Source: Sphingobacteriales bacterium | Lineage (GTDB): Bacteria; Bacteroidota; Bacteroidia; Chitinophagales; JADJOU01 | Assembly: GCA_021297855.1 (NCBI GenBank) | Contig: JAJTHM010000001.1 | Location: forward strand, 1-44,353 | Length of the DNA stretch: 44,353 nucleotides | Reading direction: 5' to 3' | Shown here: positions 25,029 through 32,167 of the stretch, one piece after another | How positions within the stretch are numbered: the first letter of the stretch is position 1 | How the letters are laid out: each line of letters begins with the position of its first letter | Notes under the pieces: generated by a model | Told to the model about the DNA's origin: nothing | The model's input: the letters and a program-made list of their open reading frames with translations, nothing else | The model's database searches: none | Made by a program: the position numbers and the translations under genes

Positions 25029-26277
25029 CCATTATAGATTTAAAATTAGAACTAGATTCATCTATCAAAGGAATGGCATCAAATCTGCCTTGTAAATAAG
25101 CTTTTTCTACATCCATTGTATCTCTAAAATCACTGTAGTCATATAATGAATATAAATCAGTGGAGCCATTGATTTTTTTATTAACAAAATATATCTGGTC
25201 TCGTCTCATTTTTTTGAGATTTAACGGAATCGTATTATGCGTAGTACAAAGCAATTGAGCTTGACTCCCTGCATTAAACATATTGAATATATATTCAATG
25301 ATTTTTGGGTGTAGACTCTCTTCTATTTCATCTATCAATAATATTTTATCATGTCTGATAATATCGAGAATTGTCAACATGATAAAAAATAACTTTTTAG
25401 TTCCCTCTGATTCTTCAGTTAGAAAATCAAATGCAATACTCGGATTGGCTCTATGAAAGGTTTTGATTTGAATGTGGTCTTGAACGATATCTTCAACACT
25501 CAATGTCATATTGGTCAAATCTGCATTAATACTTTTGGTAGGTTTTTTTAGTACCTTCACCTGTACATCTACAATATCACTATCGGCTATTTTTAATGTC
25601 TGAATTAATTGATTTTTATTGATAGTAGAGAAATGCTCGATAGCAGAAATTCCAAAATTAAGATAATTTAAGATAAACTTACTATGAAAATAATTGAAAA
25701 TATCCTTAGCTATTACTCTATCCATCTGACTAGCTCTAGATATGAATAGGGTTTTATTGGAAGTACTTTCGGCTACATCCATCGGTCGTTTGATCAAGTC
25801 ATTGAAAGTGTATTTGTCCGACTTTGATTTACCTTTGGACTCCTCTCTAGTGAAGATTTCTTTAATTCTACCTTTAGGATAATAATGCAAAGTCTCTGTA
25901 ACAATTTTATCTTGATATAGTGCAAAGGCATATTCATATTCAATATCATGTAGCACAAATCGTATAAAATATTTGCTCGGTTTATTGGCTTGTTTATCAA
26001 ATTTGAATGGAACAAAATTGAATTTCGTATTCTCATTGTGTAAATGAGACTGGAATATCATCGAATGGCAATATCGAATCGCTTTGATAATATTGCTCTT
26101 GCCAGAGGCATTGGCTCCATACATAACTATGGTCTTAAGAATATTGCCATGAGAAGTTTCAAAAATATTATTACCTAATGCTTTGGCATTGGCTGATTTG
26201 ATATTGGCCGCTCTGAAGTCTAGGACAACTTCGTCTTGAATAGAGTAAAAATTGCTTATTCTGATTTCTAATACCAT
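25018..26277 (-). CDS. rloA: RloA-like AAA ATPase (ABC/SMC-type, OLD-like)
   Basis: This 419-residue ATPase of the AAA_15/21 class is found in defence pairs. Walker A is GANASGKSN at 54-62, with an N-terminal strand ISNFYSIQDEVVLDF typical of RecF/SMC-like heads. The second half has EESEGTKKLFFIM (signature-like), KILLIDEIEESLHP (Walker B with catalytic Glu, near 311-320) and AQLLCTTHNTIPLN (D-loop/H-loop, with the switch His). It is the first gene of the pair, and rloB overlaps its end. A TATATTTG box and a 9-bp palindrome lie just upstream. Related designs are lactococcal AbiL and the PARIS ATPase-TOPRIM pair; RloB identity of the partner makes RloAB the best name. Confidence 0.88.
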   Translation of the reverse strand: MVLEIRISNFYSIQDEVVLDFRAANIKSANAKALGNNIFETSHGNILKTIVMYGANASGKSNIIKAIRYCHSMIFQSHLHNENTKFNFVPFKFDKQANKPSKYFIRFVLHDIEYEYAFALYQDKIVTETLHYYPKGRIKEIFTREESKGKSKSDKYTFNDLIKRPMDVAESTSNKTLFISRASQMDRVIAKDIFNYFHSKFILNYLNFGISAIEHFSTINKNQLIQTLKIADSDIVDVQVKVLKKPTKSINADLTNMTLSVEDIVQDHIQIKTFHRANPSIAFDFLTEESEGTKKLFFIMLTILDIIRHDKILLIDEIEESLHPKIIEYIFNMFNAGSQAQLLCTTHNTIPLNLKKMRRDQIYFVNKKINGSTDLYSLYDYSDFRDTMDVEKAYLQGRFDAIPLIDESSSNFKSIMDEK

Positions 26278-26289
26278 TTTTAATTGCCT

Positions 26290-26312
26290 TATTTGTAATT
26301 ATTTTACAAATA
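26290..26312. promoter_or_regulatory. Palindromic operator candidate over the rloA promoter
   Basis: TATTTGTAA (26290-26298) and TTACAAATA (26304-26312) form a 9-bp perfect inverted repeat with a TTATT spacer. The right arm overlaps the minus-strand -7 box, so the centre is close to the predicted transcription start. A repressor bound here would block rloAB transcription. Confidence 0.45.
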
Positions 26313-26314
26313 TA
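26307..26314 (-). promoter_or_regulatory. -7 promoter box of rloA-rloB
   Basis: TATATTTG on the minus strand ends 30 bases before the rloA ATG at 26277, predicting a leader of about 24 bases. Confidence 0.6.
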
Positions 26315-26440
26315 AGGATTAAAAAGGATAGTAGGTCGATTTAAATATGAAATTTAGTCTAAAAATAGCGGTTTATGTCCATTTTTGATATCAACGAAGG
26401 ATAGAAGATAGGTTTTAAGGTATGGATTTAAACGAAAAGG

Positions 26441-26477
26441 CACAGAGACCCTATCGCTTAACTCTGCGCCAGAAGGG
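26441..26477. repeat. Right imperfect direct repeat bracketing rloAB
   Basis: CACAGAGACC (26441-26450), CTATCGCTTAA (26451-26461) and AGAAGGG (26471-26477) match the copy at 24425-24460. It lies just past the 3' end of the retron RT, between the two defence modules. Confidence 0.6.
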
Positions 26478-26503
26478 GTTTTTTTAAAGAGATTTTTTGA
26501 AAT

Positions 26504-27358
26504 TTAGGCTCTTAATTTCTTAGTTTTTAATACACTTCTCTCATAGTTTGAAATAGGTTTTAAATCTAAATTAAAATCTTGCTCAAATTTAACTTTTTCC
26601 TTATGCCTGTCAGATAATTCAAGTTTATTTCTCTTTACAATAATACCTGTAATCAACTGGTCTTTAGCATAATTAGTTTTTCTATTGTTGACTTTAAATC
26701 CATTTGATTTCAAAATGTTGGAAATATTAGGTGTAAGGTGTTTGAAGTCTTTTTGGGAGCTAAATGTTAAGTCATCTATATATCTAGAATAAGTAATGTT
26801 ATTCTCTTTAGACAATTGAATTAACTCGTTATCTACTTTATAAAAAATTAGGTTGGAAATATAAGAACTTGTTCTTGCTCCTTGTGGGACACAATTGTTC
26901 CAAGTAGTCAATTTTGTTAAAACACTCGCAGAATAACTTGAATATTTTAAAAAAAGAAAAGCATTATAAACTTGTTTGTTTGATATATTAGGAAAAAAGT
27001 CTTGCAAATCTGTAGTAAACTGATAAGTATTTCCTTGGTGTGCTTTAGCGTTTGTCATATTACTACGACCTTTAACACTACCGTGTATATTAATTGGCAA
27101 AGCAATTTTACTTAAAATTCTAACATTTATCTTTCTTTGAATTTCTTTTAGCTCTTTCAGAGAAGGACTAATCGTTCGAACTTTTGGGTCGCCATTTTTA
27201 TACAATTTAGGGTTCCCTTTCGAATCAATTTTTTGTTCAGTTCGAGAAGTATAATAATTGTCGATATTTGATAAAACTTCTTTTAAAAGAATTGAATTTA
27301 CTCCTAATAAATAAGACAATCTTTTCAATTCACTATTTTGATACTCCAAAGAATTCAT
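26504..27358 (-). CDS. Retron-type reverse transcriptase
   Basis: This 284-residue reverse transcriptase lacks maturase or endonuclease domains. Retron hallmarks appear in order: IHGSVKGRS (91-99), NAKAH (103-107, the NAxxH motif), FTTDLQDFFPNIS (catalytic D117), VPQGARTSS (157-165), YIDD (193-196, catalytic Asp pair), VNNRKT (223-228) and ITGIIV (236-241, in place of the usual VTG). All catalytic residues are present, so the enzyme should be active and make msDNA from its cognate RNA. The ATG at 27358 is preferred to a TTG at 27364. The start lies inside the preceding regulator gene (26-base overlap), so translation is probably coupled. A candidate msr-msd RNA lies about 620 bases upstream on the same strand. 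Confidence 0.92.
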   Translation of the reverse strand: MNSLEYQNSELKRLSYLLGVNSILLKEVLSNIDNYYTSRTEQKIDSKGNPKLYKNGDPKVRTISPSLKELKEIQRKINVRILSKIALPINIHGSVKGRSNMTNAKAHQGNTYQFTTDLQDFFPNISNKQVYNAFLFLKYSSYSASVLTKLTTWNNCVPQGARTSSYISNLIFYKVDNELIQLSKENNITYSRYIDDLTFSSQKDFKHLTPNISNILKSNGFKVNNRKTNYAKDQLITGIIVKRNKLELSDRHKEKVKFEQDFNLDLKPISNYERSVLKTKKLRA

Positions 27359-27629
27359 TGACAAAAGTATTTATTGAAGGATTGATTATTTCAAATGCTT
27401 GTCTTTTCTCTACAGGAATATCAGTCTCGCTTAATGCTAGAAAAAATAATATTGGGAGAGGTAGAGCTAAATGAGTGCTTATTTTTTTTAAAGTAGATAA
27501 ATTCGGCTCTCTTACATCATTTTCTATCTGAGACAAATAAGTTTGTGTAATGCCAACAACAGAGGCAAACTCAATTTGAGATTGCCCTTTTTGTTGTCTA
27601 ATTTTTTTTATTGTAACTCCTAGATTCAT
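27333..27629 (-). CDS. Cro/CI-type HTH protein of the retron operon
   Basis: This 98-residue protein has an N-terminal HTH_3 domain: IKKIRQQKGQSQIEFASVVGI, then TQTYLSQIENDVREPNLSTLKKIS (about 7-60), the classic XRE pattern. The C-terminal part (LALPLPILFFLALSETDIPVEKRQAFEII) is hydrophobic and may be a dimerisation or effector region. It overlaps the RT gene by 26 bases. HTH proteins accompany RTs in some tripartite retrons (recalled as type VI in one published classification; not checked here). It may regulate the operon through the inverted repeat at 28194-28229, act as the effector, or both. Confidence 0.85.
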   Translation of the reverse strand: MNLGVTIKKIRQQKGQSQIEFASVVGITQTYLSQIENDVREPNLSTLKKISTHLALPLPILFFLALSETDIPVEKRQAFEIINPSINTFVNEFFGVSK

Positions 27630-27692
27630 AAACTTAAATTTTAAAAATTTTAAGGTGTGTTCGGTAGACTTATCGTTGAATTGTTTATCGTG

Positions 27693-27911
27693 TTACTTAA
27701 AGAACTTCAAAAGTTTTGAACAAACAAAAGAAATTGTATTCTCAATTTCTTTGTATGTTTTTCCTTTCTTTTTCTTAAGTCGATTCAACTCATCAATCGA
27801 TTCAGCTAAAATATTTCTATCTTTAACCGAAAGAGAACTTTGGTTCTCTGAGACAAGAGTAATACTATGTATTATCTCGTCAATAATTTGATTTTGTCTT
27901 TTTCTTGACAT
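27693..27911 (-). CDS. 72-residue helical protein of the retron operon, unknown function
   Basis: No family was recognised. The product is short, highly charged and predicted all-helical: RKRQNQIIDEIIHSITLVSE, then SVKDRNILAESIDELNRLKKKKGKTYKEIENTISFV, ending CSKLLKFFK. It has no signal peptide, membrane segment or catalytic motif. It sits 70 bases after the candidate msr-msd RNA and 63 bases before the HTH gene, same strand, so it is probably the first protein of the operon. It might be a toxin/effector, an antitoxin, or an RNA-binding accessory. Coding status rests on position, a clean ATG and sensible composition. Confidence 0.6.
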   Translation of the reverse strand: MSRKRQNQIIDEIIHSITLVSENQSSLSVKDRNILAESIDELNRLKKKKGKTYKEIENTISFVCSKLLKFFK

Positions 27912-27930
27912 AATTAAAAATTATAGAGTG

Positions 27931-27966
27931 ATTGCAATATTGCTTGTATCTTGTCAATAATGCAAT
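27931..27966. repeat. Stem-loop between the retron RNA and the 72-residue gene
   Basis: ATTGCAATATTG (27931-27942) and CAATAATGCAAT (27955-27966) pair at 11 of 12 positions with a 12-base loop. On the minus strand it lies between the a2 end of the candidate retron RNA and the ATG at 27911. It might separate or process the RNA from the mRNA; there is no immediate T-tract. Confidence 0.5.
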
Positions 27967-27981
27967 TACACTTAGAATTAG

Positions 27982-28169
27982 GTTAATAAAACAATCGCGT
28001 AAACAAAGTCCCCATTCACACCTTAAAAATCCTTGTATCAAGAAAGAAAACAAGTCAATAACAGTTTGGTTTTAATCATATAGATAGTTGCCTTTCTGTT
28101 AAAAATACCTTTTCAGGTTGCTATTTGTTATAATAGCTATAAATAGATTGCTCCGATTGTTGTATTAAC
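27982..28169 (-). ncRNA. Candidate retron msr-msd RNA
   Basis: Read on the minus strand, the region starts with GTTAATACAACAATCG (28169-28154, a1) and ends with CGATTGTTTTATTAAC (27997-27982, a2). These pair at 15 of 16 positions over a 188-base span, the size and geometry of retron a1/a2. Directly after a1 comes GAGC, supplying the AGC whose G is the usual branching residue. Two msr-like stem-loops follow: CTATTT/AAATAG (28146-28121) and ACCT-GAAA-AGGT (28118-28107). The rest (28080-27998) is the msd candidate; its base can form a bulged TAAAACCAAA/TTTGTTTA stem and an inner CTTGT/ACAAG. Promoter box just upstream, retron RT downstream on the same strand. Boundaries are inferred from symmetry alone. 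Confidence 0.72.
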
Positions 28170-28193
28170 ATCAAATCATTTTTTCAAAGAACT

Positions 28194-28229
28194 AACTTGA
28201 GTGCAAATATAGTAATATAACTCAGAGTT
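28194..28229. promoter_or_regulatory. Inverted repeat flanking the retron promoter (operator candidate)
   Basis: AACTTGAGT (28194-28202) and ACTCAGAGTT (28220-28229) are reverse complements apart from one extra base. They sit on either side of the -7 box at 28204-28211. This is the layout expected for an operator bound by a dimeric regulator such as the XRE protein of the same operon. Confidence 0.4.
28204..28211 (-). promoter_or_regulatory. -7 promoter box of the retron operon
   Basis: TATATTTG on the minus strand predicts initiation near 28198, about 30 bases before a1. One promoter could thus transcribe the RNA, the 72-residue gene, the HTH gene and the RT. Confidence 0.6.
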
Positions 28230-28300
28230 AATAAAAAAAAGTTAGTTATTAACTTTGTATTGTTGATATTTAACTTTATTTAAGAATATATGTATCTGTT

Positions 28301-31216
28301 TTATCCATTCTCCACAATCTTTATCTCCTCCTCCGTCAAGTCATACAGCTTATAAACGAGCTCATTGATTTTATCTTCGAAGTGGTCTATCTTGCGCTTG
28401 ATTTGCTCTTTTTTCGATTCAAGGGTCTCGGCTTGGAGGTCCTTGTTTAGTTGCAGAAGTTGGTCGACAGAAGAAACGATTTGGTCATAAGATTCAACTT
28501 CTTTTTTGTTTGTGAAGTCGATTTCTTTAAATGGTAATGCTTCAAGTTCATTTGTACCGACATTATTATTAGTACTAGTTAATTTAAAGCGCCATTGAAA
28601 CAATTTCGAATTTATTATACTGAGCAAATACTTTAAATCATATTTAGAATCTGTACTTAAGTGAATTGAATTTGTAGAATCTGCAAAAAACGATTTTGGT
28701 TCAACTATTGTTGCAACTAACCTAAGTTTTTCATCTATACCTGTTATTCGTTGAGTTGCGATTCTTCGAAAATTTGATATTTCTCTTTTTGAGTTATTTT
28801 TTAAAAATTTATTCTCATTAAACCATTCTATTTTCCCTTGGCTCAATATCTTATTAAATTTATATTGACCTATTTGAACACCTTTTATTAGTCTTTCATT
28901 ATTCGATAAATTTTCTTCGATATATTCTTTAAATATTGTTTGATTAATTTCACCTCGCCGGATAATAAAGTCATTAATAAATCCTAAATTTCTTATGCCT
29001 TGTTTTGAGTGAATATTTTTTAATATTTCCCAATTCATTTTATCTATTAAAGGAATTGGTATATTATTTGGATCTATATTACTTAACTCTTTAATATCTA
29101 TTTCACATTTTTTATGTGCATCTTGAAATGAATTCGATGGGTAAGTTCTGATAATGAATTTACGAATTTTATCATTAGTTTTCTCCGACTTAACTCCAGT
29201 AAATATTGTTGTTGATAGTTTTGCATCTTCAAAAATTCTTTTTGTTGGATTGTCTTTTTGAGGGAAGCAGTCAAGCTCTAGGTCTTTAGAATATTCTAGC
29301 AAGAATTTTCTTGTACTAGTACAGCTTTTATCTGCAAGAATAGATGAAGGAATAATTAGTCCAAATCTACCGTTTAATTTAGCAAGTTGAATAGTTTTAA
29401 CAACAAAAAATCTATACAAGTTAAGTTTACCTCCTAATGCATTTTTAAAACTATTGTTTCTAAGAATATAATTTTGTAAAGCAATATGTGGATTTATCTC
29501 ACCTAATCTTTCTTTTTCTAAAACATCATACGGCGGATTCCCAATGACAACATCAAAGCCGCCATTTTTAAATACAGTTGGAAATGCTTTTTGCCAGTTA
29601 AAAGGTTTGATTTTCCGCTCTTCGAATTCTATCATGCCATCGTAGAAGTCCGTATCGATAAGCGAGTTGCCCGATTTTATATTATCGTCAAGGGTAGGCA
29701 GAACTCGTTCGTTGAACATAGTCATCTGATGCGCGATACTGGCTTGGGTTTCGCCCTCCATACATTTGAGAAGTAGGGATAGTTTGGTGACTTCTACTGC
29801 ATTGGTGTCTATGTCCACACCATAGATATTATTGAGCAGGATTCGCTTTTTCTCGCCAGTGGTGAGATTACCTTCGGGGGTGAATACCTCCCCAACCCCT
29901 CCAGAAGAGGGGCTTTTGCCAGTTCCTCGCCGAGAGACTGGGGGATTGGCTAGATAGTAGTCCTTGTGCCAGTTGAGCAGATACTGATATGCCCCCAGAA
30001 GAAAGCTCCCAGAGCCACAGGCAGGGTCACAGATTTTGAGCTCAGAGGCTTCTGTAGGTTTTTTGTTTTCGAGTAGTTTACCCACCGTATTTTCTACGAT
30101 ATAGTCCACGATATATTGCGGTGTGTAGTAGACTCCTCCTGCTTTTCTTATTTCGGGTTTAAGTTCTATGATGGCTTTGCCCCGATTGTTTATCGTGATG
30201 GTTTTGCCTAGAAACTGCTCATAAGCCGAGCCTAGTATCTCTACCGAAATCACATCGAAGAGATAAGGACTCTTGGGGTAATACATCTCTGAGACTATCT
30301 CCTTGATGACTTTATTGTCTATCTCTAGCTCTGTGGTGGTAGTGTCTTTGGTCGGGTCGAATAGTCCTGAATTGTAGCGATTGTTTGCATTGGTAAATAC
30401 GCCTAGAATGTTTCGGTAGTAGTTGTCGCCCGAGAGCTGTGCCGAGAGATTTCCATAGGGTTCTATATTTCTATCTTCGGCTATTCTTAGAAAAATAAGT
30501 CTATCTATAATCTGCTGAACGGAAAAATTGAGCTGGTCTTCGTCTATTTCATTCTTATTTCGCAGAGAGATATTTTCGGCTAATTGAGTTCGCCATTTGT
30601 CGAGAGAAATGAGAAATTCTTTGTCCACCGTATCTTTTCCACGCTTGATTTTTTTAGAAGCGAACTGATCTATACTTCCTCCGAAAACAGCATCTCGACT
30701 GAATGTATCCCACAGGAAATCGAAGTTCTTCTCATAGTCCTTATAAGTCATGTATTCGAGCCGTGCCGTGCGCACAGTGTCGGTTTCTTTTGGCTTTTTG
30801 GTGCAATCGTATAAGCCGAATTCTTCGAAGTCTGATAGAATGCTGATACTTAAATTTCCATTCCATCCATAGGTTCTGGTCTGTAGGGCATGGGCATTGT
30901 TTTCCTTTATATTCTCAATAGGCTTTTTGGCTTCGAGATAGAAAAATCGTTTGTCTTTGCTTTTTCTAAAACAGTAATCAGGTGCTCCTCTAAGGTTTTC
31001 GATTTTGAGCGTGTCTTCTTGCTCTACTTCTTTGTAGGATTGGGGTAGTCCTTTGGTATTGTGAATATCCCAGCCCAAGGCTTCCCAGAAGGGATTGAGA
31101 TATTCTTGTCTTAGATTATGCTCTTTATATTTTCCGCTTTTGAGCGCAGGAAGATGCTCCTCAAATCGAGAGACGAGTTCTTTAATTTTTTCTAAAGCAA
31201 TTTCTTTTGTAGTCAT
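28301..31216 (-). CDS. Type IIG restriction-methylation enzyme (Eco57I-like, single chain)
   Basis: This 971-residue enzyme combines cleavage, N6-adenine methylation and target recognition. The N-terminal domain is a PD-(D/E)XK nuclease: E38 in RQEYLNPFW, D80 in GAPDYCF, E95 and K97 in FYLEAKKP. A helical connector follows. The methyltransferase has motif I DPACGSGSFLLGAYQYLL near 396 and motif IV GNPPYDVL near 558, with NNIYGVDIDTNAVEVTKLSLLLKCMEG between. The C-terminal target-recognition domain (about 700-930) ends in a coiled coil. An extra segment (NPPVSRRGTGKSPSSGGVGEV) between motif I and NNIYGVDID derives from a palindromic repeat read in frame (29887-29955). The frame and catalytic residues are intact. 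A BRO-N gene ends 6 bases upstream, implying one transcript. Confidence 0.92.
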   Translation of the reverse strand: MTTKEIALEKIKELVSRFEEHLPALKSGKYKEHNLRQEYLNPFWEALGWDIHNTKGLPQSYKEVEQEDTLKIENLRGAPDYCFRKSKDKRFFYLEAKKPIENIKENNAHALQTRTYGWNGNLSISILSDFEEFGLYDCTKKPKETDTVRTARLEYMTYKDYEKNFDFLWDTFSRDAVFGGSIDQFASKKIKRGKDTVDKEFLISLDKWRTQLAENISLRNKNEIDEDQLNFSVQQIIDRLIFLRIAEDRNIEPYGNLSAQLSGDNYYRNILGVFTNANNRYNSGLFDPTKDTTTTELEIDNKVIKEIVSEMYYPKSPYLFDVISVEILGSAYEQFLGKTITINNRGKAIIELKPEIRKAGGVYYTPQYIVDYIVENTVGKLLENKKPTEASELKICDPACGSGSFLLGAYQYLLNWHKDYYLANPPVSRRGTGKSPSSGGVGEVFTPEGNLTTGEKKRILLNNIYGVDIDTNAVEVTKLSLLLKCMEGETQASIAHQMTMFNERVLPTLDDNIKSGNSLIDTDFYDGMIEFEERKIKPFNWQKAFPTVFKNGGFDVVIGNPPYDVLEKERLGEINPHIALQNYILRNNSFKNALGGKLNLYRFFVVKTIQLAKLNGRFGLIIPSSILADKSCTSTRKFLLEYSKDLELDCFPQKDNPTKRIFEDAKLSTTIFTGVKSEKTNDKIRKFIIRTYPSNSFQDAHKKCEIDIKELSNIDPNNIPIPLIDKMNWEILKNIHSKQGIRNLGFINDFIIRRGEINQTIFKEYIEENLSNNERLIKGVQIGQYKFNKILSQGKIEWFNENKFLKNNSKREISNFRRIATQRITGIDEKLRLVATIVEPKSFFADSTNSIHLSTDSKYDLKYLLSIINSKLFQWRFKLTSTNNNVGTNELEALPFKEIDFTNKKEVESYDQIVSSVDQLLQLNKDLQAETLESKKEQIKRKIDHFEDKINELVYKLYDLTEEEIKIVENG
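29887..29955 (-). repeat. Palindromic element inserted in frame within the type IIG gene
   Basis: CCCCTC (29896-29901) and GAGGGG (29907-29912) pair around CAGAA, followed by CTTTT. Next to them CCAGT/ACTGG forms a second, weaker stem. GC-rich hairpins of this wording (CCCCTCC...GAGGGGCTTTT) are familiar as dispersed intergenic repeats in Bacteroidota (from general knowledge, not searched here). Here the repeat is read through as about 22 residues in a variable loop of the methyltransferase. Confidence 0.55.
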
Positions 31217-31222
31217 AAATAT

Positions 31223-32053
31223 TTACTCTAATTTTTTCTTCTTAGGCGGCAAATAATTGTCCTTAGTAATCACTTTTTTTCCCGTTTTAGCTTCTAGCTC
31301 TAATCTAGCATTTTTGGCTATTTTACCACCCTTCTTGCTAGCATCAGCATTTTCTTTCAATCCTAGGGCTTCATCCACTTCTGCTATTTGTCTAGTAGAG
31401 AGCTCCGCCAATGCAGTAAAAATCAACTCTGCCTCAGACATGTGATCTCTCAAGTTTTGACTTTTCAGTCCTTTGATTTCTTTATGTTGTTTTACGGATA
31501 ATCCTGTCCATTCTTGATGAATAATATTGGTTAAAAAAGCAAATTCTTTATTCTCGCTTATTCCTGATTCTTTCCAATAGTCAGTCAGCTTATTTCTAGT
31601 TTCTTGACCCGTCATTCTCTGTTGAATCCATTTCTCAGAGCGCCCCATGGTTTTCCAATTGTCTCTCGCTCTATCCATACTGAGGCTCGGATCTTGAATT
31701 TCTTGAATTCGTTCATGACCCACTTTGGCTAGCCATTGTTTAAATGGCTCAGCTTTTGGACTGGGGATGGATTGAACTAATCTAAAAATATCTTCTACAG
31801 TGCCTACATCTGTTAGTCGCATTTTACCATCTTCGGCAACCATTTTCAACTGGTGACAATCTGTCACCGTTTCATTTCCTTCTGCTTTGAGTCGTTCTTT
31901 TAACTTATTCCAGTACTTTCTAGATTTTTGAAAATCAGTTTGTTCAGTTAGTATTGTTATGATGTCAACTATTGAAAAATACCAAATTTCATTCTCAGAA
32001 TCATACTGAGTCCGTACTTTCCTATTTTCAAATAATTTTATGCTTTCACTCAT
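31223..32053 (-). CDS. BRO-N domain protein (phage antirepressor-like)
   Basis: This 276-residue protein has an N-terminal BRO-type domain: LFENRKVRTQYDSENEIWYFSIVDIITIL, then RKYWNKLKERL. This DNA-binding fold comes from phage antirepressors. The middle and C-terminal parts carry MRLTDVGTVEDIFRLVQSIPSPKAEPFKQWLAKVG, then WTGLSVKQHKEIKGL, and a basic Lys-rich tail (LPPKKKKLE). Proteins of exactly this shape are often encoded beside type I and type IIG restriction genes and are annotated as virulence or antirepressor proteins. It is first in a two-gene unit, 6 bases before the restriction enzyme. It may regulate the enzyme or act in defence; its role is unproven. Confidence 0.8.
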   Translation of the reverse strand: MSESIKLFENRKVRTQYDSENEIWYFSIVDIITILTEQTDFQKSRKYWNKLKERLKAEGNETVTDCHQLKMVAEDGKMRLTDVGTVEDIFRLVQSIPSPKAEPFKQWLAKVGHERIQEIQDPSLSMDRARDNWKTMGRSEKWIQQRMTGQETRNKLTDYWKESGISENKEFAFLTNIIHQEWTGLSVKQHKEIKGLKSQNLRDHMSEAELIFTALAELSTRQIAEVDEALGLKENADASKKGGKIAKNARLELEAKTGKKVITKDNYLPPKKKKLE

Positions 32054-32067
32054 TTTTATAATTTATT

Positions 32068-32075
32068 CAAAAATA
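32068..32075 (-). promoter_or_regulatory. -7 promoter box of the BRO-N / type IIG unit
   Basis: TATTTTTG on the minus strand lies 15 bases before the ATG at 32053, so the leader would be under 10 bases. A 13-bp palindrome, GACAAATATTGTC, sits just upstream at 32088-32100 and might be an operator. Confidence 0.55.
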
Positions 32076-32167
32076 AACAAATAGCTAGACAAATATTGTC
32101 GTTTATTGCATATTTTGGATGACAAAATTATTCAAAATTCAAAATTAATCATTCAACATTGCGCAGC

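Noticed and set aside
14962-27358. Diversity-generating retroelement (RT plus Avd-like four-helix bundle)
   Set aside because: The two genes are 11 kb apart, the RT has the retron NAxxH motif, and no template/variable repeat pair was seen near either gene.
26504-27358. Group II intron maturase
   Set aside because: No maturase (X/thumb) or endonuclease domain and no intron RNA domain V/VI-like ends were recognised; the protein is short and retron-like.
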